DNA of 64,000 bases from Alphaproteobacteria bacterium (GCA_026400395.1 JAPLPD010000110.1:1-64000), one strand, 5' to 3'. Shown: positions 46,340-56,409, counted from the stretch's first letter. Numbers and translations are program-made. Notes: generated from the sequence alone by a model not told the origin.

Positions 46340-46950
46340 GCTGGCTGGTCGATCTGCGGCGATACGCACGCAACAGCCCGAATTTGGTCGGGCCGGGCCG
46401 GTTGATCCTTGTGGTTGGCCCGAGCGGCGCCGGCAAGGACACGCTGATCGACGGTGCGAGGCGCGCTTGCGCAAGTGATTCCACCGTTGTCTTTGCCCGC
46501 CGCGTGATAACGCGGCCAGCGTCGTCCGCCGAGGACAATGCTACGGTTTCCGAACAGTCGTTCAATCAGTCCGTGGCCGAAGGCGCTTTTGCGATGTGGT
46601 GGGATGCGCATGGCCATCGTTACGGGATTCCGGCTGCAATCGACGAAGACATTCGTAAGGGCCGGACGGTAATCTGCAACGTGTCGCGTACGATTGTCGG
46701 TTTGGCTCGGAAACGCTTCGCTTCTGTCGTAGTGGTCTTGGTCACCGCACCCAAGCCGATACTGCAAGCGCGATTGGCGAGCCGCCTCCGAACGAGTGAC
46801 GGCGATATCGGTATCCGGATCGGCCGAACGGTGGAATTGACGTCGGTAGACTTGCCGGACATCGTGATTCAGAATGTAGGCTCACCGGACAGTGGAATCA
46901 GGCGGCTTTTGAATGCGGTTAGGGATCCCGGAATTTTTGTTGTCTATTGA
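46336..46950 (+). CDS. phnN: PhnN ribose 1,5-bisphosphokinase
   Basis: RLILVVGPSGAGKDTLIDGARR; FARRVITRPASSAEDN; MWWDAHGHRYGIP. Confidence 0.93.
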   Translation: MSWLVDLRRYARNSPNLVGPGRLILVVGPSGAGKDTLIDGARRACASDSTVVFARRVITRPASSAEDNATVSEQSFNQSVAEGAFAMWWDAHGHRYGIPAAIDEDIRKGRTVICNVSRTIVGLARKRFASVVVVLVTAPKPILQARLASRLRTSDGDIGIRIGRTVELTSVDLPDIVIQNVGSPDSGIRRLLNAVRDPGIFVVY

Positions 46951-47019
46951 ACGTTCGAATCGCACCCCACGGCCGGCTTACGGCCAGATGAGTGCGTTGC
47001 TCCCGCAGTCGCCACGCTC

Positions 47020-47736
47020 TTATGGCGATGGAGACGCTTGGAGCGGTGCGTGGCTCAGAACTTGAAAGTTAGCGTTTGGATTCTCCTGTTTCATCAACGC
47101 CAGACGGTCAACGATCACATCCCGATCGCGACACATACGCCGAAAAACAGTTTTTAAAGTTGCCAGAGCGGTGTCACGATTGGCCGCAGCTATCTCCCCA
47201 GTCAAAGTCATATGAAATTGAAAGTCTGAAAATAGATATGGGTAGCCCCAGCGATCGAGATTATCGATTTGACTTGAATTGAGTTGGCCAGCGAGCCGTC
47301 GTGCGCGCTCCTGCGGTAACATAGATGCCCGAAAGGCGTCGAAAATGGTGGTGCAGTCCGCAGCGAGCGCGTTGAGGGTGGTATTGGGAAGTTCTGGTAC
47401 TAGAGCAGCGAATTTTCCGAGCATCTGTACCACCGGTTTGAAACGGGCCGAAGCTCGGCCCAAGTTCACGAAACTGCTGAAAGCGCTGACAAGGCTCGCC
47501 TCTGTGCACGACAGGGAAAGATAAAACGGAGCTTTAAGCGTGGTATGAAATCCGTAGCGCCGGGGCTCTTGTGTGACCTTTCGCCAGTCGTCCCGGTCGC
47601 CGGCAAACTCAGAGGGAGCGGTAACCGCCTCTCCGCTATAACAATCATATTGCAGAACGGCGCTGCCGAACTGGTACAAGTCAGAATTCGCCGCTGGCAC
47701 GAAATACACCGCATAGCGCGGTCGCTCGTTCGCCAT
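47020..47736 (-). CDS. DUF1045 phosphonate-operon protein, 2H-phosphoesterase-like
   Basis: Two HxT motifs: YGFHTTLKAPF and FQFHMTLTGEI; position next to phnN. Confidence 0.82.
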   Translation of the reverse strand: MANERPRYAVYFVPAANSDLYQFGSAVLQYDCYSGEAVTAPSEFAGDRDDWRKVTQEPRRYGFHTTLKAPFYLSLSCTEASLVSAFSSFVNLGRASARFKPVVQMLGKFAALVPELPNTTLNALAADCTTIFDAFRASMLPQERARRLAGQLNSSQIDNLDRWGYPYLFSDFQFHMTLTGEIAAANRDTALATLKTVFRRMCRDRDVIVDRLALMKQENPNANFQVLSHAPLQASPSP

Positions 47737-48023
47737 GACCTTATCCCGCTAGTTTCACTGTCAACCGGCGTGCGCAGCCCAGATTTGGACCGCAACCATG
47801 GTGGAGGACGAAGCGGTGAGCAACGGGTCTGCTTAGGACAACGGTAAGTTCTGCTTGTCACTGGCTAGCAATAGCAACCGGGCCGTTTATTTTTGCAGGT
47901 AGTAACTGGACTTGCGCAACTTTCGAGAACCACGGATGGCTTGAAATGAACGGAAACGGGCGTTGATGAGATGGTATGAGACGGGTGAAAATCGATTAAA
48001 TCATTGATACATAGTGTGTTGAA

Positions 48024-49025
48024 ATGAATCAAACGCGCTGGCGATTCTGCGTGGCCCCCATGATGGATTGGACCGACCGGCATTGCCGGTTTTTCCATCG
48101 CCTGATGACGCGCCACGCGCTGCTTTACACTGAGATGGTCACCACTGGCGCGGTGCTAAACGGCGACCGGGCGCGCCTGATCGGCTTCGATCCGGCCGAG
48201 CATCCGGTGGCCCTGCAGCTCGGCGGCAGCGATCCCGCGGCGCTGGCTCAATGCGCGCGGATCGGCGGGGACTTTGGATACGACGAGATCAACCTCAACG
48301 TCGGCTGCCCTTCGGATCGCGTGCAGGAGGGCCGGTTCGGCGCCTGCCTGATGGCGGAACCAAAGCTCGTGGGCGACTGCGTCGCCGCCATGAAGGCTGC
48401 GGTCGCGATGCCGGTGACGGTTAAGTGCCGCATCGGCATTGACGATCAGGATCCGGAGATTGCGCTTGAAGCCATGACAGCGACCATGGCGGCGGCCGGT
48501 GTGGATGCGCTGATCGTGCATGCGCGCAAAGCTTGGCTGTCCGGCCTGTCGCCGCGCGAGAACCGCGATGTCCCGCCGCTCGACTACGAGCTCGTGTTCC
48601 GTCTCAAGGCCGCGCATCCGAACCTGCCGATCGTGCTCAATGGCGGCGTGAACACCATCGAGGCCGCCCGCGAGCATTTGCAAAAGCTCGACGGCGTGAT
48701 GATGGGCCGGGCCGCCTATCAGGAGCCGTGGAGACTGTTGCAGGTCGACCCGCTGTACGGCGAGCCCGCGCCGTTTGCTTCGCCGAGAGAAGCGGCGCTG
48801 GCGCTTAATCCGTATATCGAGCGTGCGCTGTCGCGCGGCGTTCGCGTGCATTCCATCACGCGCCATCTGCACGGGCTCTTCCACGCGGTGCCGGGCGCGC
48901 GGGCCTATCGCCGGCATCTGGCGACGGTCGCGGTCAAGCCTGGCGCATGCGCCGAGGTTCTGGCAGAGGCGCTTGCGCTGGTGGTGGACAGAGCGCCGCA
49001 CGAGGCGCAAACCGCCGCGGCCTGA
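48024..49025 (+). CDS. dusA: tRNA-dihydrouridine synthase A
   Basis: FCVAPMMDWTDRHCRFFHRLMTRHALLYTEMVTTGAVL; DEINLNVGCPSDRVQEGRFGACLM. Confidence 0.95.
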   Translation: MNQTRWRFCVAPMMDWTDRHCRFFHRLMTRHALLYTEMVTTGAVLNGDRARLIGFDPAEHPVALQLGGSDPAALAQCARIGGDFGYDEINLNVGCPSDRVQEGRFGACLMAEPKLVGDCVAAMKAAVAMPVTVKCRIGIDDQDPEIALEAMTATMAAAGVDALIVHARKAWLSGLSPRENRDVPPLDYELVFRLKAAHPNLPIVLNGGVNTIEAAREHLQKLDGVMMGRAAYQEPWRLLQVDPLYGEPAPFASPREAALALNPYIERALSRGVRVHSITRHLHGLFHAVPGARAYRRHLATVAVKPGACAEVLAEALALVVDRAPHEAQTAAA

Positions 49026-49056
49026 TCGCGCGCTGCCAGCTTTTCCGGGGAATGGC

Positions 49057-49887
49057 ATGTTGCTTGGAGTTTCGTTCGGCGAACTCGCCGCGCTCGCCGC
49101 AGCGATCGTGATCGCAGGCGTTGCGACCGGCATCCTCGCCGGTCTGTTCGGCATTGGCGGCGGCGCCATCATCGTGCCGGTGCTGTACGAGGTGTTTCGC
49201 ATTCTCGGTGTGCCCGAGGAAGTCCGTATGCAACTCTGCGTCGGCTCCTCGATGGCGATCATCCTGCCGACCACCATTCGCTCCTACCTGACGCACCGCG
49301 CTAAGGGCGCCGTGCTGGAGGGGGTGGTGCGGCAATGGGCCGTGCCGGCGGTGGCCGGAGTCGCAGTCGGATCGGTGATCGCCTATTTCGCGCCGAGCCT
49401 CGTTTTCAAGATCGTCTTCACGGTGACGGTCACGTTCATCGCCCTCAAGCTTCTGTTCGGCAAGGACAGCTGGGTGATCGCCCATGACTTTCCCGGGCGC
49501 CCGGCGATGATCGGGTACGGGTTTCTGATCGGCATCGTGTCATCGCTCATGGGCGTGAGCGGCGGATCGCTCTCCAACATGATCCAGACGCTCTACGGCA
49601 AGCCTCTGCACAACGCGGTCGCAACCTCCGCCGGTCTGGGTGTGCCGATCACGATTGCGGGTACGGTCGGTCTCGCCATCGCCGGCTGGCCGAAGATGGC
49701 GCTGCTGCCGCCGCTCTCGATCGGCTACGTGTCGTTGCTCGGCGTAGTGATCATGGCGCCGGTGTCGAGCTTCACGGCGTCCTATGGGGCACGGCTCGCC
49801 CACCGCCTGACCCAGAGGCAACTGGAAGTCGGCTTCGGCGTGTTCCTGCTGTTGGTCTCGGCGCGTTTTGTCGCGAGCCTCGTCTGA
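49057..49887 (+). CDS. TSUP (TauE/SafE) family membrane transporter
   Basis: GILAGLFGIGGGAIIVPVLYEVF; GIVSSLMGVSGGSLSNMI duplicated TSUP motif. Confidence 0.9.
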   Translation: MLLGVSFGELAALAAAIVIAGVATGILAGLFGIGGGAIIVPVLYEVFRILGVPEEVRMQLCVGSSMAIILPTTIRSYLTHRAKGAVLEGVVRQWAVPAVAGVAVGSVIAYFAPSLVFKIVFTVTVTFIALKLLFGKDSWVIAHDFPGRPAMIGYGFLIGIVSSLMGVSGGSLSNMIQTLYGKPLHNAVATSAGLGVPITIAGTVGLAIAGWPKMALLPPLSIGYVSLLGVVIMAPVSSFTASYGARLAHRLTQRQLEVGFGVFLLLVSARFVASLV

Positions 49888-49888
49888 G

Positions 49889-50602
49889 CTACGGCTTGCC
49901 GCGCATCATCAGCCGGTCGCCGCGCACCTCCCAGCTTTCCAGCCGGTTGAGGAAGCTCATGCCGAGCAGACTGGTGCGAAGCTGGCCGGGCTGCGCGATC
50001 AACGCCGGCACCGCGCGTTCGATGATGCCGCCGACCGCCAGCCGGTCGAGAGTAACCGCGGCGGCGCGGGCGCGTCCGTTCGCGGTATCCACCTGAACCG
50101 AGTAGTTCAGCATCTCCAGAGGCAGCCCCGCGGCCTTGGCGGCCTCCTGGGTGAGCACCACGGCGCTGGCGCCGGTGTCGAGCGCCATCGCGACACGCGT
50201 GCCGTTAAGCTGCGCCGCCACCTGGAAGTCGCCGGCGCGCCCGCGCACGATCTCGACCGTTTGCGCACTGCGGGTCGCGGCGCGGCCGGGCATCAGTTCG
50301 GCCATCACCCGATCGCCGACCGACCGAAGCTCGGTGCGATACGTGTAGAGGAAGACCAGCACGAAGCCGACCACGATCCAGAACAGCGCGGCCTCCAGCG
50401 CATGGGAGAACCGCTCGCGGAACAGCACGAGCACCGATCCGCCAATGAGCACCACCAGCGCCAGATGGTAGGCCAGCGAGCCCCAGTCGTCGGTTGAAAG
50501 CCCGGCGATCGGGTCCTGTTCATGGCGGGCGATCATGACGATCCGCGTGAGCGCCAATCCGATCAGCAGGACCCACAGCAGACGTCGGCGCACGGCAAAC
50601 AT
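49889..50602 (-). CDS. TIGR02281-type membrane-anchored retropepsin-like aspartic protease
   Basis: QLNGTRVAMALDTGASAVVLTQEAAKAAGL; N-terminal TM helices. Confidence 0.85.
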   Translation of the reverse strand: MFAVRRRLLWVLLIGLALTRIVMIARHEQDPIAGLSTDDWGSLAYHLALVVLIGGSVLVLFRERFSHALEAALFWIVVGFVLVFLYTYRTELRSVGDRVMAELMPGRAATRSAQTVEIVRGRAGDFQVAAQLNGTRVAMALDTGASAVVLTQEAAKAAGLPLEMLNYSVQVDTANGRARAAAVTLDRLAVGGIIERAVPALIAQPGQLRTSLLGMSFLNRLESWEVRGDRLMMRGKP

Positions 50603-50603
50603 C

Positions 50604-50795
50604 CTAGGCTTTGGCGGCGGGAGCGCGCGCGTTCAGGGCGTCAAGCCGCTTCGGTAAATCGGCCATGATACGGGCGCGTTCGGTGTGGCTGTAGGAGATC
50701 CAGCGGCCGATCTCATCGACGCTCCGCCCGCAGCCGATGCAAAGCCCGGTCGGCTCGTCGATGCTACAGATATTTTTGCAAGGCGTTCGGATCAT
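50604..50795 (-). CDS. DUF1289 family small Cys-rich protein
   Basis: MIRTPCKNICSIDEPTGLCIGCGRSVDEIGRWISYS, CxxxC..CxxC pattern. Confidence 0.88.
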   Translation of the reverse strand: MIRTPCKNICSIDEPTGLCIGCGRSVDEIGRWISYSHTERARIMADLPKRLDALNARAPAAKA

Positions 50796-50888
50796 GCTGA
50801 GATTCGAGGGTGATATTTCAAAATAGGGACCGTGGCGGGGAACGCAATCGCCCGGCCGGCTCTGGCGGCTCGCGCGTCCCAACTGACC

Positions 50889-52427
50889 TCAGCCCGCCAT
50901 GCGGAACATCGACCTCTTGCCCCTCGGGCCGGCGTCGGCGTCCTGCTGCGGCTGGATCGGCGGGGAGGGCTCTGACAACGGCGGCAGCGCCGCCATCACG
51001 CGCTCTGGCGGGAAGGTGGCGATCAACTCGGTGCCGATGCGGACCTTCGACTTCAGCGTGAACGTGCCGCCATGCAGTTCGATCAGGTTCTGGGCAATCG
51101 GCAGGCCCAGGCCGGTGCCTTGCTCCGCCGACTTGATGGCGTTCGAACCCTGGCCGAACTTCGACAGCACCACCGAGATTTCCTCCTCGGGGATGCCGGG
51201 GCCGGTGTCCTTGATGCTCATGTATTGCCCGCCCGCGGCGGTCCAGCCGACCTTGAGCCACACCTCGCCGCCGGGCGGGGTGAACTTCACTGCGTTGGAC
51301 AGGAAGTTGAGGCAGACCTGACGCAGCGCCCGCTCGTCGGTCTTGGCGCGCAGCGTCAACAGATGATGGCAGTCTTCGACGACCGCCGTGAGCGACACCG
51401 GCTCTTCGTTGAGCTCATAGCGGCCTGCTTCGATGCGGGAGAGGTCGAGGATCTCGTTGATCAGGTTGAGCAGGTGTTGGCCGGAGTTGTGGATGTCGTT
51501 GGAGTAGTCCTTGTAGGCCGGCACGTGATGCGGGCCGAACACTTCGGTCTTCATCACCTCGGAGAAACCGAGAATGGCATTTAGCGGCGTGCGCAACTCG
51601 TGGCTCATCTGGGCGAGAAACTGCGACTTGGCGATGTTGGAGCCCTCGGCGCGCCGGCGGGCGTCGTCGGATATCAGCTTGGCCTGTTCCAATTCGCCGA
51701 TCAGCGAGTCCTTCTCGGCGCGCGCCACCAGCGTCGCGAGCCCGGCCGAGTAGAGCCGGTGTGCGAGCAGGGTGAAGTAGCCCTGGGAGGCGATCGCCAT
51801 GATGCCGAGGATGTAGTTGTGAAGGTCGCCCTGCAGCGCGAAATTGAGCGCGACGGCCAATGTCACCGGAACCGTTGCCGCGAACACCGCAATCGGCAGG
51901 CTCGACGCCAGCATGCTCGACACCGACACCACCAACAGCATCACGAACAGCATGAACGTGCTGGAGCCTTCGTCGGCGCCGACCGGATGGATCAGGTTGT
52001 ACATCCAGGCGAGGCCGTAAAAGAGGTCGAGGATGATGAAGCGCAGGCGCCAGTGCTTCAAGTCCTGGGTGGTCGACGGCTCGGACAGGAATTGCCGGCA
52101 CTTGGTGATGATGACGGCGTGGATCACCAGCACGGCGGCGGTCCAGGCGCCGGCCATCACCGCGCCGACCCATAGGCTGGAAAGCAATCCCACGGTGCCG
52201 ATCAGCAGCAGCACCACCCGCGATGCCGACAGCCGGTTCTCGGCGAATTGCCGCAACAACTCGTAATCGAACGCGACGCGGGTGCCGGTGGTGGAGGTGA
52301 GCCGCTCGCGCGCCTCGCGGACCCGTTGCGCGGCAAGCCGCCGCCGCTTGGCGAGCGGCTTCTCGCTCGGCATGGGGATGTCGCGCTGTTCTGATAAGCT
52401 CACGGGTACGCCACCAACACTGACCAC
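50889..52427 (-). CDS. Membrane sensor histidine kinase (HisKA + HATPase_c)
   Basis: SQFLAQMSHELRTPLNAILGFSEVM H-box; GPGIPEEEISVVLSKFGQGSNAIKSAEQGTGLGLPIA. Confidence 0.92.
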   Translation of the reverse strand: MVSVGGVPVSLSEQRDIPMPSEKPLAKRRRLAAQRVREARERLTSTTGTRVAFDYELLRQFAENRLSASRVVLLLIGTVGLLSSLWVGAVMAGAWTAAVLVIHAVIITKCRQFLSEPSTTQDLKHWRLRFIILDLFYGLAWMYNLIHPVGADEGSSTFMLFVMLLVVSVSSMLASSLPIAVFAATVPVTLAVALNFALQGDLHNYILGIMAIASQGYFTLLAHRLYSAGLATLVARAEKDSLIGELEQAKLISDDARRRAEGSNIAKSQFLAQMSHELRTPLNAILGFSEVMKTEVFGPHHVPAYKDYSNDIHNSGQHLLNLINEILDLSRIEAGRYELNEEPVSLTAVVEDCHHLLTLRAKTDERALRQVCLNFLSNAVKFTPPGGEVWLKVGWTAAGGQYMSIKDTGPGIPEEEISVVLSKFGQGSNAIKSAEQGTGLGLPIAQNLIELHGGTFTLKSKVRIGTELIATFPPERVMAALPPLSEPSPPIQPQQDADAGPRGKRSMFRMAG

Positions 52428-52510
52428 CGGAAACAGGCTAAACTCGCGTAAATTCCTTAAGGGCGAGCTTAAGGCCCTGCGGAAAACGCGCGGTTAACGA
52501 AGGGTGAACG

Positions 52511-53122
52511 ATGAAACTCTTTGACGGGGGCCGGGCGCCCAATCCGAGGCGCGTGAAGGTCTTCCTGGCGGAAAAGGGCATCACGGTCCCCATCGAGCAG
52601 GTCGATCTGGGCAAACTGGGGCACAAGTCTGCCGCATACACCGCGATCAATCCCCTGCAGCGGGTGCCGGCGCTCGAGCTCAACGACGGCACAATCATCA
52701 CCGAGTCGATCGCCATCTGCCGTTATTTCGAACGGCTGCATCCGGAGCCGCAGCTGTTTGGCACCGACGCCAGGGACGCTGCGCTGGTCGAGATGTGGGA
52801 GCGGCGCATCGAATTCCACCTGCTCGGTCCGGTCTCGCACATCTTTCGCAACTCGCATCCCGCGATGAAGGAGATGGAGGTGCCGCAGGTGCCTGCATGG
52901 GCGGATGCCAACCGGCCGCGGGTGATGGAGTTCCTGGGACTGCTCGACCGCGAGCTTGCCACCCGCCGCTATATCGCCGGCGAGCGTTACACGGTGGCCG
53001 ACATTACCGGAATGATCGCGGTGGATTTCCTGAAGCCGGCCAAGCTCGCGGTGCCTGAAGCCTTAGGCAGCCTCAAGCGCTGGCACGAGGACGTTTCATC
53101 GCGGCCCAGCGCCAAAGCCTAG
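52511..53122 (+). CDS. Glutathione S-transferase family protein
   Basis: MKLFDGGRAPNPRRVKVFLAEKGI; NPLQRVPALELNDGTIITESIAICRYFE. Confidence 0.92.
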   Translation: MKLFDGGRAPNPRRVKVFLAEKGITVPIEQVDLGKLGHKSAAYTAINPLQRVPALELNDGTIITESIAICRYFERLHPEPQLFGTDARDAALVEMWERRIEFHLLGPVSHIFRNSHPAMKEMEVPQVPAWADANRPRVMEFLGLLDRELATRRYIAGERYTVADITGMIAVDFLKPAKLAVPEALGSLKRWHEDVSSRPSAKA

Positions 53123-53249
53123 CGTGCACGGAACGAAGTCTGCCTTCAGCCAGATAAGCTGAACGCGCGTTCAGCCGCAATTGCGCTACAGTCGAGGTCG
53201 TTTCTGGCGGTTGCCAGCGCTCCGTCTGCCGGTTGAAGGGGAGACTTTC

Positions 53250-55550
53250 ATGTTTCGTCGGATTGCTCTGCTCGCGCTGAGCGCGCTCGTGCTCGCCTGG
53301 TTTGGCAATGCGCCGCTTCAGGCCCAGCAGTCCCGCCAGACCGAACCGCGCATCGCCTTCGTTGTCGGCAATTCGGCGTACGCCCCCAATGCGCTGCCGA
53401 CCGCGCTCAATGACGCCGGTCTGGTCGCGGAGGCTTTGCGCAGCATCGGCTTCTAGATTGTCGAGGGCGCCAATCTCAGCCAAGCCGAAATCGTGCGCAC
53501 CTATCGCCAATTCCTCGGCAGGGTTCAAGCCAGCGGGCCCGACACCATCGCGTTCGTTTATTTCGCCGGTCACGCGCTGTCGTTCGACGGTGAGAATTTT
53601 CTGCTCGGCGTCGATGCGCGGCTGGCGCGCGACAGCGATATTCCGATCGAGTCCGTGCGGCTGTCCGATCTGCTGGGGCCGTTCGCCGATACGCCGGTTC
53701 GCGCCAAGGCGATGGTCATCGACGCGGCGCGGCCGTTGCCGTTCCAGCCGCAGGGCAGGGCGCTGGCGCGCGGACTTGAAGCGATCGATCCGCCGAAGGG
53801 CATGCTGATTGCGTTTTCATCCGCGCCCGGCACGGTCGTACCCGATCGGCCCGGCGACTACGGCGCCTATGCCACCGCGATCGCTGAAATGCTGCGAGCG
53901 CCCGGCACCGATCTCGAAACCGCATTTACGCATATCCGCAGCCGCGCGCATCTGACCACCGATGGACAGCAGACGCCGTGGCACGCCTCGGCGCTGGGTG
54001 AGCCGATCGAACTTCTGCCGCCGGAGGCTGCGACCGCGAGCGTAGCGCCGCCGCCCCCGGTTCGCCGTGCACGGCCGATGCGCGAAATCGGTCCCGAGGA
54101 GGCGTATTCGCTGGCCGTGGAGATGGACACGCTGGAGGGCTATTCGTCATACGTCGAGGCTTATCCGAACAGCGCCTACTCGCCGCGCGTCTGGGCGATG
54201 GTGCGTGCGCGTCGCGAGTCGCTCGCTTGGATGCGCGCGCGCGAGGTCAACACGCCGCGTGCCTACTGGACGTATCTGCGCCGCTATCCGAACGGCATGT
54301 ATGCGTTCGATGCCGAGCGCCGTCTACGCCGCCTGGGCCAGCCGTTTGCGGCGCCGCAGGGCTTTTCGATGATCGAGTTCGACGACGTGCCGATGGCGCT
54401 GATGGGCGAGCCTGTCGAGTACGAAGAGTTCTATCGGGTCGGCCCGCCGCCGCCGCGCGGCCTCTATGGCGCGCCGCGGCCGGCCTACCTCACCGACCTG
54501 CCGCCGCCGCAACGGCGCAGTGGAGTTGGCGTCGGAAATGCCGCGTTGAGCGTGCTACCCGCGTTGGCGATCGCGATCCCGGCGGTGGCCGTGCTCGCTC
54601 CGGCGCCCCGCCGAGCGTTTGTGCCCGGGCAGGCGGTGCCGGGTGGTTTCGAACAGCGCGGACGCAATCGTGCGACTCCGGCCAACGTCTCACCGAACCA
54701 GGCGATTGCGCCGAGCGCCGTCAGTCCGAGCGCGGTGGCGCCATCCTCGGCCGTTGCGCCGGCAACCCCTGGCATCGCCCGTCCGCCGGGCGCAGGACCT
54801 GGCGCAGGACCTGGCGCAGGACCTGGCGGCACGCGGCCTTCGGGTGCCGCCGGACGCACGCCTCCTGGGGCCGCCCCCGGGGCGCCGGCTGTGGCGCCAA
54901 ACGCTGCCATCGCCCCGAGTGCTGTGACGCCCAACTCGGCTCCGCCGGCCACGGCCACGGCCGCGCCGGTGCCGAGCGTTCCGCCTGCCGCTGGATCCGC
55001 GAATCCGCAGCGTCGTCCACCAGGAGGTGCGCCGCCTCCGGGCATAGCAAACCGGACGCCGCCTACGGCGCCCGGCGCTGCGCCACCCAACGCGGTTGCA
55101 CCGGGCACACCGGCTCCGGGCGTCGCCGCGCCACCGTCTTCCAGTCCGCCCCCAGGCCGTCCGCCGGGCTTCGCCAATCGTCCTCCGCCATCCACGCCCC
55201 CGGCCCCGGGCGCGGCCCCGCCGCCTCAGTCGGCACCCTCAGCGGCCCGGCCGCCGGGGCGTCCGCTTGGGCCGCCGCCGGGCTTCGCCAATCGGCCGCC
55301 GCCCGGTGCGCCGCTGCAGTCCGCGCCGCCTCCGCGTCCGGCCGCTCCGCCGCCGGTGGCTGCGCGTCCGCCGGCTGCCGCACCACCTCCGCCGCCTCGT
55401 CCGGTTGCGGCGCCGCCTCCGCCGCCTCGTCCGGCTGCTCCCCCGCCGGTGGCTGCCCGTCCAGCTCCGCCGCCTGCCGCCGCCAAGCCGCCGGCATGCC
55501 CGCCGGGCAAGACTCTGAAGCCGGTCAACGGTGTGCCGACCTGCGCATAA
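53250..55550 (+). pseudogene. Caspase-fold (C14-like) protein with Pro/Ala-rich C-terminus, interrupted by in-frame TAG at 53454-53456
   Basis: PRIAFVVGNSAYAPNALPTALNDAGLVAEALRSIGF*IVEGANLSQAEIVRTYRQF...AFVYFAGHALSFDGENFLLGVDARL reads in one frame across the TAG. Confidence 0.75.
54789..54824 (+). repeat. Three perfect tandem 12-bp repeats (GGCGCAGGACCT) encoding GAGP units
   Basis: Read directly; translates as PGAGPGAGPGAGPGG. Confidence 0.85.
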
Positions 55551-55556
55551 AACAAA

Positions 55557-55588
55557 CGCCGCGCCGGATCGCTCCGGCGCGGCGTTTT
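55557..55588 (+). terminator. Rho-independent terminator
   Basis: CGCCGCGCCGGA-tcgc-TCCGGCGCGGCG followed by TTTT. Confidence 0.85.
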
Positions 55589-55602
55589 GCTTCAGCGATT
55601 GA

Positions 55603-56367
55603 TTAGCGCTTGGAGGGATGCTTCTCCACCGGCGCGCCCTTGGGCAAGTCGTACTGGCCCTGCGGCACCGTATCGAAGAACTCAAGCACCTCAGAGGTTT
55701 TCACAACGTCGGCGTATTTGGCGTTCATGTCGCACAAGTTGATGGCGTGGCTCGCCTGCGAACGGTCAAAGCAGCCTTCCTCGGCGAGCGAGATGCGATA
55801 GTTCAGGCTGAATGCATCCAGGACCGTGGCGCGAACGCAGCCTGACGTGGTTGTTCCGGTGACGATGACGCTGTCGCAGCCGAGCAGGGTGAGATAGCTC
55901 GTCATATTGGTGCCGAAGAAGCCGGATGGCTTCTGTTTGTAGATGACGATGTCCTGCTGGCCCGGAGCGATTTCGGCGACGATCTCGTTGCCGTCTACGT
56001 TGGTGTTCGGACGCGCGCCGTTGTCCTCGTCCGAGCGGGCGTTCTTCCAGCTCCAGCTTCCGGCGTCCCAGTTGTCCTCGCGGCGCACACCGGTGGTGTA
56101 GATCACCGGGATGCCCTTCTCGCGTGCCTTCTCGATCAGCGACTTCAAATACGGCATTGCCACCCACGCGTCTTCGCCGCAGGAGTTCCGCCAGCGCTTG
56201 ATGGACTCCAGGATCGGCATCGGCCGCTCGTCGCAGAACGCATAGATGACGTCGATCACGAGCAACGCCGGCCGCTTGCCAAATCCCTGCCGCGCGCCGT
56301 AACCCGATGATCCAAACACCGCCTTGTCGCGATCGGTGAGAAATTGATTCCAGACCGGTTCGGACAT
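55603..56367 (-). CDS. Isochorismatase-family cysteine hydrolase (N-carbamoylsarcosine amidohydrolase-like)
   Basis: RPALLVIDVIYAFCDERP; VTGTTTSGCVRATVLDAFSLNYRISLAEEGCFDRSQASHAINLCDM. Confidence 0.85.
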   Translation of the reverse strand: MSEPVWNQFLTDRDKAVFGSSGYGARQGFGKRPALLVIDVIYAFCDERPMPILESIKRWRNSCGEDAWVAMPYLKSLIEKAREKGIPVIYTTGVRREDNWDAGSWSWKNARSDEDNGARPNTNVDGNEIVAEIAPGQQDIVIYKQKPSGFFGTNMTSYLTLLGCDSVIVTGTTTSGCVRATVLDAFSLNYRISLAEEGCFDRSQASHAINLCDMNAKYADVVKTSEVLEFFDTVPQGQYDLPKGAPVEKHPSKR

Positions 56368-56409
56368 GTCACACTCCTCAATGCTGATGATGTTCGAAAA
56401 CTAGCATGA

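Noticed and set aside
44765-46474. 569-aa minus-strand ORF opposite phnL/phnM
   Set aside because: Shadow ORF of well-supported phnL, phnM and phnN; no domain signature.
53454-53456. Recoding of the TAG (e.g. pyrrolysine) in the pseudo-caspase gene
   Set aside because: No supporting element or system visible; a point mutation or base-call error is simpler.
54227-55606. 459-aa ORF overlapping the pseudo-caspase tail
   Set aside because: Alternative-frame reading of a GC-rich repetitive region; no domain.
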